A stretch of DNA of 64,000 bases, from NCBI GenBank assembly GCA_034509925.1, contig CM067533.1:9462156-9526155 (forward strand). The letters are read 5' to 3'. The position numbers were made by a program, and so were the translations under genes. Of this stretch, positions 49,301 through 61,482 are shown piece by piece. Each line of letters opens with the position of its first letter. Within the stretch, counting starts at the first letter, position 1. This DNA is from Hirudinaria manillensis. Its lineage: Eukaryota; Annelida; Clitellata; Hirudinida; Hirudinidae. Below the pieces are notes generated by a model. That model was not told the origin of the DNA, ran no database searches, and saw nothing but the letters and a program-made list of their open reading frames with translations.

Positions 49301-52300
49301 GAGTTCCTCGCACGGTCGTCGCAGGTCGAAGACGAACAGCTGCTCGGGCGTCGCGTCGGACGGCGGACACCCGCCGTCGGAGGTGCTCGTCATAGGCCTC
49401 GGGGTCTACTCCGATTGTCCGGGGATGCTGTCCGAGCAGAAGGTGATGATGATGATGATATTGCAGTAATTGTTGTTGCTGGTTGAAAGACCTTCATCCT
49501 CCCTCCTCTATCCGTTCATCTGCAGGTGGTGGAACGCGAGCTGAAGTCTCGCAAGCATAAACTCCAGGTCAACTCGGTGCTCCCCGGAGAGGCAGAGGAC
49601 ATGAAACGTTCAAACGACAACGTCGTTGGAGGTGGTCATCACCACCACCACAACAACAACAGTAACAACAGCCTCCTCGTCAGTGGAAAGAGAACAAGGT
49701 TTTCCCTGTCCCACGACACGGACTCCATAGGTAGTCGTCGTCGTTGTTGTTGTTTTAGCTCATGATTAGATCTACAGGGTAGGTGTGCTTTATTGATTCG
49801 TAACGTTGCCATTGGAAACTTAAATGCCAAGCTTGTCTCTCCTAGCCGGAGAAACTTTGCATGTCATGCATGTTCATCGTCATCATCATCGCAATCATCA
49901 TCGTCGTCGTCGTCATCATCATTATTGCAACAGCGTTCATAAGTGCTTCATCGCTCATCATCCCAAGCAGAAATAAACCTTGCTGGTTTCATTTATGTTC
50001 AACGATTAGTCATCATCATCATCGTCGTCGTCGTCATCACCTCCAGAGCCGAACAACGAGGGCGTCTCGGAGGAGGCCGTCTCGAGCCACTCGACCGACG
50101 ACGACGACGACGAGGACAACAACAACTCGACGGACAACAACTCGAACGACAACCTCTCGGACATGGCCTACTCGGCGAACCTGAGCGGCCGCAACACCCC
50201 CAGCATCGTCAGCGGCAGGGACACTCCGGTCTCGCTCGTTTCCGGCGGAGCGGAGAGCGGCAGGATGGTCGTGGCCGAGGTGGTCGTCGACTCCTCCGCC
50301 GGACAGGCCCAGGGGGGTGCCGGGAGAGTCCACGGTCGCGGAGGAAACCAGGAGGCGTCGGTCGCTCGGGGCGCTGCGGGCGGCGTGGTGTCCGTCGTGG
50401 TCGGGGGTTCTGCCGGTGGTGGAGGAGGAGGAGGTCGGGATTCTCTGAGGAAGAGGGAAGTGAGGAGAGACGACGTGACGGACAAGTTCGGGAAGTTCGA
50501 CATCAAACAGGACATCGAGCAGTGTGAGTTTGGCTCTCGTTGTTTGACTGTGTGCATGTGCATGCTTGCGTGCGTGTGTGTGTTTATGTTTGTGTGTTTG
50601 ATAGTTTGAACAAAGACTTTGATCAAGATTTTGTCTTGTTATGTGTTTCATTTTGTGTGCATTTCATTTGATATTTGTTTTCTTCTTTTATTTTAATTAT
50701 CAACTATCAATTATTATAAGTTATTATAATTATAATAATTTTTATTATAATTATAGTGATTGAAACTTATTATAAATTATTATTATAAGTTATTATAATT
50801 ATAATAATGATTGTTATTGTTATTATTATTGTTATTACCTACTAATACTCCATCACTATTCTTTCCTCTTCCCCCTTGAAGTGATCAGGCAATGATAATC
50901 AATAAAAACAAAAACACATCCAGGTGTTCCAGGATATGTTACCAGGTCTTAATTATGAAATCAGCGCCATTTTAACATCCTATCTCGTCTTGCACAATTA
51001 GACCTCGATGATAACGACGAAGATGATGATGATGATGATGATGATGATGATAACTGTTGCCTATGATAGCACGACATTTAAATGCCACCATCTCGCTCAC
51101 CTGTAGTGGAAGCCAAGTCGACCGTCAGCGACACCTGGAGCACCGACGTGCTGGCCAGCGACTCGGAACCTCCGCCGGAACACAACCACCTGGTGAGACT
51201 GGAAGAGGTGGTGGAGGAAAACATCCTGCCGCACAGGGCTGGGGGTGGCGGAAGCATGGGGGCGGCGCCGAGCGAGACCGGGGTGAGTGTCGGGCAGGCG
51301 ATGGATTCGTCGGGCGGATTTGGTGTTGTTGTTGATGATATGTGTCAGGGAAGGTTTGAAGATTTGAATTTTTTTATCAGACAAATGTCAATAAAGATTT
51401 AAAAATGAGTAGTTAATGGTCATGCAAATGGCTAGCGGTCTTGTTTTGGCCTTGTTTGTGGTAAGAATTAAAATTTAGAAAATAAATAAAATATAATTGT
51501 CCAAAAGGTTCTCTTTTGGATGATCTATGGGTGGAAATGTGTATATGAGTATATATATATATGAATATATGTGCATATGTATATATGAATATATATATAT
51601 ATATGAATATATGAGTATATGTATATATGAATATATGTGCATCTGTTAATGAAATTTTAATATGTGATTCATCCTTTAGGAAAAAATTCTAAATCTCCCT
51701 ATTTGGTAATCAATGCAGATTATTATTGTTATTAACGGACTATTATTAACATTAAAGTTGTTATCATCATCATCATCTTTGTCATCATTGCAATCATCAT
51801 TGCGTAATTGATGTTAATGGAATAATCGTTAAGTTATGTCTCAGCTATTTTTTGCCAAGACACGATGCAACAGCAAAGAATCGACCGACAGATTTATTTA
51901 TAACTCTCTGTTCACATGCGAACAGATCTTATATGTGCAAACACTATGATTAATATCTATGATATATGTAGATAAACAGACATAGATCCTAGATATATAT
52001 ATTATATAATATATTATATATATATTATATATATATATATAAAATAGTATATATTATATAATATATTATATATATATTATATATATATATATATAAAATA
52101 GTATATATATATAGAGTCAAATAAAAGTTGAATTAATTCTGAATTAGGAAGTTATTGTGAGTTATTGAAAAGAGAAATATAAAAGACTCTTACATGGATG
52201 ATAATTATAATAACAATAATTATAATTATAATATTTATTACATTATTATACAGAAAATTGGTCCTATCCTATACTCTTATATATCAGACTTGTATTACAA

Positions 52301-52902
52301 ACATCCAAATCTTCCCCCTTTTTGTCCAAAAATAGATTTCAGAGACGGCCAGCGACGCTTGGAGCACGGACGTCCTCGCCAGTGACACGAGCGAGAGGCA
52401 GGCGGAGAGGCTGCTGGAATTGGACCAGGTGGGTGGATCGATGGAGACGATGACGTTGCCGTGGCAACAACACGTCGTGCAGTACTCGACGACGTACGCG
52501 TACTTGACGTTCGACGTAACGATCGTTTGATGCACCTAATGACCTGTAATGATTGTTAGAATTGTGTGGTCATAATTATAATTATAATTGATATAGTGAC
52601 TTGATAATATTTAATAATGACAATAATGGTCAATAGTTATTATTTTATGTTAATGATCTTATAACATCTTATATCATACTTTTAACTTTTTAATTAATTA
52701 ATTAATTAATTAATCAATCAGGTTAATTGATAAATTTACCCCAAGGATGAAACGTGCAGCCTGTCTGGGAGAAGCACTCTGTCCCTGGCTGGTCTCAGTA
52801 CGGCCACCAACGATTCGGGATTGGAGAAGAGTCATTCAACTGGTAATTATTGCATGCAGGATGATTGCATTCTGTCGTTAATGGTTACCGATCGATTGAT
52901 TA

Positions 52903-52983
<81 letters not shown>

Positions 52984-53675
52984 CTGACTACTTGATTGAT
53001 TGTATTTATTGATCAGAGATGATCTTTTGCCATTTTCATCTTCAATTCTTCTTATTATTATTACTGTTACTTTAATCATCATCATTACCACCATCCTTAT
53101 CATAATGAACACCACAACTACAGCTTCATTGTCCTCCACTTCCAGAAACCCCTACCCATCCTCTCGTAAACAACAACAAGCCACACCACCATCAACAACA
53201 ACAACAGCCCGATCCGCTGACGAGGCAGTCCGCCAACTCGAACGAAGTCTTCGACAACTTCTCCGACTCCTCCCCCCAGAAGGCGGCCTCGGGTTCTTTC
53301 GAGGTTTTCGACCCCCGAGACGGGGAGACCGCGGCGGTCCTCGGACGTTCCCCCTACTTGGCCAAGAACGAGTACAAAGGTGCCCTGTGATGTCCTTGCT
53401 GTTGTTGTTGTTATGATTGTTTATGTAATGAATATTTTTTGTTATTATGAACATTCTTTATTATTATTTTATTATTATTTATTATTATTATGTTATTATT
53501 ATTATTATTATATTTATTATTTTGTTATTGCTATTTTTTTATAATTTCTTATTTCTTCCATCTTCTCTGATGACCAACAGATAAATGCTTGTTACATTCT
53601 CACGAAGCTTCAATAAGCAGATGATGAATCAGATTCTGGTTCCCAGAAGTGGCTTTAGTTGATACAGCTTTACTT

Positions 53676-53717
<42 letters not shown>

Positions 53718-55274
53718 GTTATTATTATTTAAAATTATTATATATGTTATTATTATATATATTATTATTATTATATATATTATAGATTATTATATATAAG
53801 TTAAGCTGTATTATACTATACTATTATTATATTAGTAATTATTATTATTATAGGCAGTATCGTTGTTGTTATTATGCGAAAGTCAAAACAGCAGTCAATC
53901 TTTTTGCAAACAGACTGTGATGTTGACATTGAGATGATCGTTAATGTTAACAAATAAATATGTAAAATTAAACATAAATTTCACAATTGAATATTAAATT
54001 AACTAAATCAAATCAGACATTTTAAATAAAATTTTACCTAAAAATCACAACCTAGGGAGCAACTTCGATGCCCTGACGTCGGCTCGCTCTTCTGCCGAGA
54101 TGGGCGGGGCTTCCCACGACTACCTGCTGCCCAATGAGAACCCTTTCTGCAACGACAACAACAACAGCGGCAGAGCGTTCGACGGGAGTTCGAACCGGTT
54201 CCGCGGTCACGGACGAATGCACGACTTCTCAGAGGCGGAGTCGTCCGACCGGAACCTTTCCAATCCGAAAATAGCGACCAATTACGACGAGGGCTTCGAG
54301 ATGTTCGACCCCTTTGCCCCTGTCGCGGTCAGGTCGCAGGGTCGCGACCTCGTCAAGGGAACGAATTCTTCCTCCGTCGACAACCTGGGTCAGCATCCCT
54401 TGTGAATCATTGTCATATTAAATAATCATCCTCATTAAGATCACTGCTGCCAGTGATAATGATGATGATTATTGTTATTATTATTATCATATCAAAATTA
54501 TAAATATTATCATTATCAAAACCACAATCATTAAATTAATTGCTGCTATTGGTTAATCATAGTCGACTTTGTGGTGAGCCTCATCATCATCATCGTCATC
54601 TCCATCATAAGAAATTGATCGTTATTGCCATCATCATCATCACCACCACCATTGCATTCCTTACAACCATCATCATCACCATCACCACCATCATTATCAT
54701 CATCATCATCATCAGACTCCCTGGTACCTGCCTGCAACAACCTCCTTGCTGCTTCAAGAGCCTCTTCTTCGATGACTCACATCTTCGACGACACTTTGTC
54801 GTCTGCTCCTTCGTCCACCGAATCCCACCCGACCTCACTTCCACAGGCCAGGGTGAGGTGGTGGTGATGATGATGATGATGATGATGATGGTGGTGGTAA
54901 TGGGTTGTAAGGATGGTGATGATGGTGATTATTGATTATTATGCTTATTGTTATTATTATTGTTGTTATTGTAAACAGTTACTTATTATTATTATTATTA
55001 ATTATTATTATTACTAATTATTATTATTAATAATTATAATTATAATTATTATTACTGCCGTTAGGGTGAAGTGAACAGGACGGGAAGGTCGGAGTTGAAG
55101 AAGAAGTCGGGTCTTTTTGGGACGTTCAAGGAGAGGTTGTCCAAAGGTAGGCTGTGATGTGATTTGGTTGTTTATTATTATTATTACTATTATCATTATT
55201 ATTATTATTATTGTTATTATTATTATTATTACTATGTTCAGGACTAAAATCTCCTGGAATAAAATTTATTATTA

Positions 55275-55309
<35 letters not shown>

Positions 55310-56846
55310 GTTGTTGTTTTTGTTATAATTTTCACACGTTATCTGTTAGACGTGCCTGTCTCATCTCATTGACTGCTCAAAGATCGTGCGAATTAGATTG
55401 CAATTAACACAATTAGCATTTCATATCATCGATTATTATTATTATTATAATCAGGACAATGATTAACATTTCTTGTCATTAATTATTATAAAGACGAAAT
55501 AATAATTAATTATTCAACGATAATTAATTATTCATCACATAATTAATTAATCATTACATAATTAATTATTCATTACATAATTAATTATTCATCCGTTCAT
55601 CGCAAGTCAACCAAGCCAACAAACGCAAGACGTCGAGGACTTCAGAAGAAGGTTGGCAACATCAGGTCCACAATCCTGCTGTCCTCATCGACTTCGACGG
55701 AGGTGGTTTTGATGATGATGATGATAATCGACCGAATAATTAATCAGCGAATAATTAATTAGTTCAGTCTTGTTGAATATTAATTAAGTGGTAGACGGAT
55801 TATACTGTTTCCGGCCGGTTCTGATGGCGATGACAGTTGATGGCTCTATCGAATAATAATGAAGCATGAAATAGAAAAACAATGCTGAAAGGAATTCTAA
55901 TAAAATATGTTTTAAAACCAATTCAATTTCATCTTCATTCTCCTCCTCCTCCTCCTCGTCTTCAGATTCATCAGATGCAGTTTGTACCGGCGAAGAGCAA
56001 AAGACCAACAGTAACTGGAAGAATGATATCATCACATCGGGTCTTGCCAAGTTTTTTTCCATTCATTCGTTCGTTCATTCGTTCATTCGTTCATTCATTC
56101 GTTCGTTCGTTCATTCGTTCGTTCGTTCGTTCATTAATCCATCTATTACTATTACCACCATAATCCTCCTCACTATCATTGACATCATAGCTGTAGCTCT
56201 ATCATCAGCATCATCATCATCATCATCATCATCATTGTCGTCAGAAACCATCCTGGCCAAATATCGGAAATCCCCGGTGTGCGAAACTCCTGCCCAGTTC
56301 CCTCAGAGCCCCGACTGTCAGCAACAACAACAACAACAAATTCAACTCCCTCCCGTGGAATCGCTTTCAATCTCCTCCTACACGACCACGCCGCTCTTCC
56401 ATCCGCCCCTGGCCACCACGGCCGGCGATGGCCCGTGGTCGGCCGGTGCCGGCGACGTGCCGGACTCCGCCAAAACGCCAGGAACGTTCCAGGAGTCGGC
56501 CGGACCCGACTCGTTCAACGACGCCAAGAAGAAGCTGAGACTGGTGCTCAGTACGGTTGACTGCTCACAGGTGATGATGATGACGATGATGGTGGTGGTG
56601 ATGATGATGTTGACGATGGTGATAATGATGATGACGACGTTGTTGTTGTTATTGTTGGCGGTGGTGGCAGTGATGATGACGATGATGATGCCAGCAGTGG
56701 TGGTGATGATGATGATGATGATGATGTTTATTTCTGATTCTTGTCTGGCGCTCTGGTTAATTTGGACTTTGGTTAATTTTTAAGATAAGCAGTTAGAAAT
56801 TGAGCTAATTCCGTGAAAGTCACGTGATTAGATTCAAAGTCTTGGG

Positions 56847-56885
<39 letters not shown>

Positions 56886-57902
56886 GTTATTATTATTATG
56901 TTGTTATTATTATTATTATTATGTTGTTATTATTGTTATCATTAATTGTAATTATGTCTTTGCTTCACAATGTTAAATGAATATTTAAATAATTGTTCAT
57001 AATTCGGCCACAGTTCAAGTCCAAGGAAGGAAGGAACCTCTTGGGTCTGCTACCACGACCATCGTCGTCGTCGTCGTCACTGCTCAGGAGACGAGGCCAG
57101 GGGCTGGCAGGGGGCAGGGATCGTCACGGCCGGCCCGAACCGGGCCTCGCCGGGTCCGGCGCTGGCGAGAACGCGGCCGCGAAGGTGCAGCTGATCATGT
57201 TGCTGAAGATGCTGCTGGCAGACTCGCTGGTTTCCGACGACAGGACTTTGGCCACGCAGCTGCACGAAACGATAAGATGCTTGAACTGCTTCGAGTCGCA
57301 CGAGTGAGTCGCGTGTGTCGTTCGGTTGCACGTCGAGATGTTGTCGTTGTTGTTGTGGTTGTTGTTGTTGTTGTTGTTGTGAGGAGTTGTGTAATCTTGT
57401 TGCGGTAGTTGTTTTCTTACTAGGCATTGTTGTTTTTGTTGGTGATAGTGATGATGATGATGGTGATGATGATGATGGCATGGATGACGTAGGACATGAG
57501 TTAACAGTTGGTTAATTAATAAGATCAACTTTTAATCTTTAATAAAAAATAAAACTAATTAATAACTAACTAACCTTTAAAATGGAGGATCTGTGAATGT
57601 GTTTTTATTTTCAATGAATTGAAATTAAAATGCAGGATAAAAAGATTGCTAAAATCTCTGAGAGACGATTACAAGATGAGGTTGTACTACGTTGCGTACC
57701 TGACCAGGTGCAAGAAGTCGGTGCTCGCCTCCGTGGCCTTCTACGAGGGGTTGCTCTGCAGGGTCAAAAGGTCAGGGTTCAATTACTTTTTGTAATCTTT
57801 GAGCTGGTTATACATATATATGACCATTAATGAATTATTATTAGTAGTATTGCTGTTATTATTGTTGTTGTCATTATTATATTATTATTTTTATTATTAT
57901 TA

Positions 57903-57933
<31 letters not shown>

Positions 57934-58287
57934 ATTATTGTTATTTATTATTATTGTTGTTATTATTATTATTATTATATTATTGTTATTTATTATTATT
58001 ATTATATTATTTTTATTTATTATTATAATCATCCGACTCAGAGAAAAGTCCTTGGTGAACAAACACCTGGTGTCGGTGATGACTCGATTCCACCTGGAAA
58101 AGAAGGAAGTTCAGGTGTCGAGGTTCATCTCGGAGTTCCAGAGGCTGCTGCTCTTCGACGAGAAGGTGGGTGGTCCGATGATGACGACGACGATGATGAT
58201 GATGATGATGATGATGACGACGACGATGATGATGGTGATGATGATAATGATGATGATGATGATGATGATGATGACTTGTGATGATGG

Positions 58288-58319
<32 letters not shown>

Positions 58320-59844
58320 GTGGTGGTGATGATGATGATGACTTGTAATGGTTATCCCCATAATTACCCTATCCCCACCACCAACAACATTCACCACACC
58401 TCACACAGTCGGATCTCCTGGACAAGTTCCTGCACGCCCACCACGAGGAGATGAGGAACGACCAGTCGTGGAAAGGTTCGATCGAGATTATGATGATGCT
58501 GCTATGATGGTATTGATAATGATTAGGATGATTTTGATGGCGGTGATGATGGTGATGATAATGATGGCTGTTGCTTGAATAAAGGTCACTCTAAAATGTC
58601 AAAATAAATGAAATTTATGATTAGCTGATCGTTTTGGGTTGTACGTTAATAATGCTCTTTGCTTTGGAGATTTGCTGTGGTGATGATGATTATGGTGGTG
58701 GTGGTGATGATGATGATGATGATGGATTGATAACATCAGCTGCCAACGAGATCCAGCTGGATGAGGCACAGCTGTACATGGAGAGGACCATCATGAGCCA
58801 CATCTACACTCAGGCTTTGTTTCCGAATGGAGACGGTGACATCCTCAGAGATAGGTGGATGTTGTTGTTATTGTTGTTGCTGTTGTTGATGTTGTTAAAG
58901 GCATGAATTGTTGTTTGGTTATTTAAAATTTGATTAATATTAAACGTTTCAACAGTTATGTAAATGAGCAAATTTTTCATCATCATCATCATCATCATTG
59001 TCATCATCATCTAGGAAAATGGAGGACCACATGAGGCAGTTGTCCCGAATCCTGACCCCGGACAGCAAGTACCTGAAGATACTCCCAGTTTATCACAACG
59101 AGTGTCCCTGGCTGGCTGCTCAGAAGGAACTGATGATGATCAATGCCTTTAAGGTGATGATGATGGTGGTGGTGATGATGATGATGATGATGATGATGAC
59201 GACGGTTGATGACAACAGAGTGTTCAATGATCACGTATTAATGAATTATTATTATCATTAGCATTATTATTATTAACATCATCATTGCTATTGTTAACGT
59301 TATTATTATTATAATTATTATTATTATTATTGTTATTATTACTCCTCTACTCCCTCCTTACACATACCTCCAATTAACCTTGACACATCACAACCCTGTA
59401 ATCGAGCAGACGCCAGAAGACAAACTGGAGTGCGTGGTCAGGTGCTGCTCGACCATCATGACTCTCCTCAACCTGGCACTGGCAGGTGGCGGCTCGAGCA
59501 CCGGCCGGTCTTCCGACGGCAGCGGCAAGAGCTCCGGCGACGTCGAGGACGGGGGCGGGTCCAAGGGCAGCGGGGGCGGAGTCCCGGCCGCGGACGACTT
59601 CATGCCGGTGCTGATCTACGTCGTCGTCATGTCGTGCACGCCGAACCTCCTCTCGACGATCCAGTACGTCCGGAGCTACTGCGAGCGGCCCGACGCCGGC
59701 ACGCCCCGCGACGGCAGGGGCGACGGGCCGCTGCCGGCCCCGGAGAGACGACGGAACGTCTTCAACAGCGGAGAGAAGTACTACTGGTGGATGCAGTTCG
59801 TAGCCGCTGTCGAATTCATCAAGACCATGGAGTACTCCGACTGA
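46315..59844 (+). CDS. GAPVD1: GAPVD1/RME-6: RasGAP-like and VPS9 domain protein
   Basis: Endocytic regulator. The VPS9 domain of this family is a Rab5-type GEF acting at clathrin-coated and early endocytic membranes; the N-terminus is RasGAP-like. Exons: 46315-46574, 47049-47310, 47544-48347, 48606-48761, 49011-49442, 49526-49730, 50047-50523, 51107-51282, 52336-52428, 52746-52842, 53146-53379, 54056-54388, 54716-54852, 55065-55146, 55607-55702, 55966-56040, 56245-56570, 57014-57303, 57636-57770, 58042-58165, 58409-58475, 58740-58854, 59015-59153, 59410-59844. All phases fit; 1849 residues. RasGAP-like region about 85-480 (FIDGYKLL, TVAFHDPTVALLAEDE, LLLDIFACPSICDPE); SEVLVIGLG and LSGRNTPS; twin SDTWSTDVLASD and SDAWSTDVLASD motifs (exons 8-9); TILAKYRKSP; VPS9 about 1620-1849 (ALFPNGDGDILRDR, ADDFMPVLIYVVV, LLSTIQYV, YYWWMQFVAAVEFIKTMEYS). 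Spacers are low-complexity and insertions interrupt both catalytic folds. The acceptor at 47542-47543 is chosen by homology. Confidence 0.95.
48348..48605 (+). other. Probable GC-AG intron of GAPVD1
   Basis: Donor gcaagc after FDK-AAG and acceptor ctctag. It gives KFDKDCLSFLLDSIICG, the same spacing as remembered vertebrate GAPVD1. A GT donor 6 bp downstream (gtagat) also keeps frame and would add Ala-Ser, so the two cannot be separated without transcripts. Confidence 0.6.
51998..52112. repeat. AT-rich tandem duplication (about 58 bp unit)
   Basis: Two copies of a TA-rich unit, each ending in taaaatagtatat, in the intron before GAPVD1 exon 9. A further TATA/TGAATA repeat lies at about 51540-51645. 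Confidence 0.85.
52903..52983. repeat. (TTGA)n microsatellite
   Basis: About 20 tandem TTGA units in the GAPVD1 intron between exons 10 and 11. On the minus strand this reads as a meaningless Ile-Asn-Gln-Ser repeat. Confidence 0.95.
56060..56135. repeat. (TTCR)n microsatellite
   Basis: Alternating TTCG and TTCA tetranucleotides in a GAPVD1 intron (56041-56244), followed by an ATC run that ends at the acceptor. Confidence 0.9.
57840..58025. repeat. (TTA)n microsatellite
   Basis: Imperfect TTA/TTG repeat filling most of GAPVD1 intron 57771-58041. Similar ATT arrays are at about 53460-53520, 53680-53725, 55175-55315 and 56848-56905. Confidence 0.9.
58185..58350. repeat. (GAT)n microsatellite
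   Basis: GAT/GAC/GGT repeat in the first part of GAPVD1 intron 58166-58408. The poly-Asp or poly-His frames it generates are not genes. Confidence 0.95.
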
Positions 59845-61482
59845 AGACGAAGAGGAGGAGGAGTACGAAGAGGAAGAATATGAAGGTGAAGAGGAGGAGT
59901 ACGATGAGGAATAGGTTGTTGCCGTCGGAAACGAACGACAAAGATCAATTCACCATGCTTTTACTCGATGAGATTCTCGAATTAATTTTCAAATCTAAAA
60001 AAAAAATAGAATAAAAATACTCGATTCCTTTAAATACCTTCCTTCGTGCGTGGCATTTTTTTCCTGTGTGCATGCGTGCGTGTGCATGTGTGTGCTTGTG
60101 TGGGTGCGTTTATATCTATGGACATTTCGAGGAGAGGCAGGCTGGGTTGTTGATCCTGTGCAGTTGGATTCCATGCGTAACAATCTAGACTCAAGTTCAA
60201 CCCCAAACCCCTCCTCCATACTTTATTTTTTTAGGCACTGAATTTCTATTGATGATCTTCTTTTCTGTGGTGTTGTTGAGCTTGCAAGTTGTGGTGGTTA
60301 TTTTCTTGATTTTTGGAGGAATTTAAATTTAATTCACTTAAATTCAAATTTAAAACTTTAAGACGTACGGCCAACATTTGGCAAAGTGGATTATTTTTTT
60401 GGTCGATTGGAAATTATAATTTGTTTAAATATTGGCGGAACTTTATAATCCTTCTTCTTCCGCTTAAATTTCATCCGACATTTTTGTTTTCGTGGAAAAA
60501 TCCCAGTTAGGCCATTCTATTTTTGGAGCCGTAGAGTCAAACATTCCTCGATCGCTTCCTGGCGCTCGCGACGTTCTGCTTTGCTTTAGGTCGCCCGCAG
60601 AAATTCTGGAGCAAAGTTCGTTCGGTTTTTCCAGGTCTCCAGAGTATGTTTTTCTGTGAGGTCTGTTATTGTTGTCTGGACACTATGTACGTTAACGGAG
60701 GTCACAGACTTGCCTCTTACTATGCCTGATGTAATATCCAAAAGCTGCTTTTCCAGTATTATTACGATTGCTTCAATTGCATTTCTTGCGTCGTTATTAA
60801 GACTAGATTTGGTAACGATCTAATATAATTATAGTTTTCTCACTAACATGTGTTGGCACTTTGTTGTTGTTGTTGTGTTTATCAACATATTTGTCGTCGG
60901 AGCGTGGTAGGCCAGACTAACAAGTCGCTCGAGATCTTCATTTAGAAAAATGTTTGTTTATTTCGCACCGGATTTCTTTTTTCTCAATTTTCTCTCTTAT
61001 GTGTATGAACCGTTACGCATGTATCCTTTACAAACACACACACACATATATATATATATACATATATATATTCGAATGAATTCGGAGAGTTCAAAAAGAT
61101 GTGAATTCAGCTCAAACGGCCTTTTTTGTAGGGAGTTAGGGGTTGAAAGACTGGGGATTGGCTGGGTACTTGATTTGAATTTATGGGTCTGGGTGTGGTG
61201 TAGCCCACCGTTATTTAACGTTCTGGAGGTCGTCTGTGCTTTAAGTATGGTGGTGGGTTTCTATGACTGATGTAACTGTCGTGCCTAAAACAAAAAATAT
61301 AAATTGCTGGTCAGCATAGCTGTTTTAATTGCGTCTGTGTTTATTTTAATTAAAATCAGTTATCTATAAATGTAAATATAATGCTTAAAAATACCGTCCA
61401 TCCCTACTTTCGTGTTTAATGACAAAAGTTGAAAGATCGCTCGGCCACATTTTATCACATTAGGCTTACATAATTTTAAATC
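59845..61482. other. GAPVD1 3' UTR and PNPT1 upstream region
   Basis: A purine-rich GAA/GAG stretch follows the stop, then AATAAA at 60010-60015 and a GT-rich TGTG/GCGTG element at about 60066-60110. The rest is AT-rich, with no exon recognised, and leads to the PNPT1 start. Confidence 0.55.
60010..60015 (+). terminator. Poly(A) signal of GAPVD1
   Basis: AATAAA 166 bp after the stop, with a strong GT-rich downstream element at about 60066-60110. Confidence 0.7.

Noticed and set aside
57799-58397. Poly-Tyr, poly-Asp and poly-His open frames
   Set aside because: Microsatellite translations spanning GAPVD1 introns; the true exon is 58042-58165.
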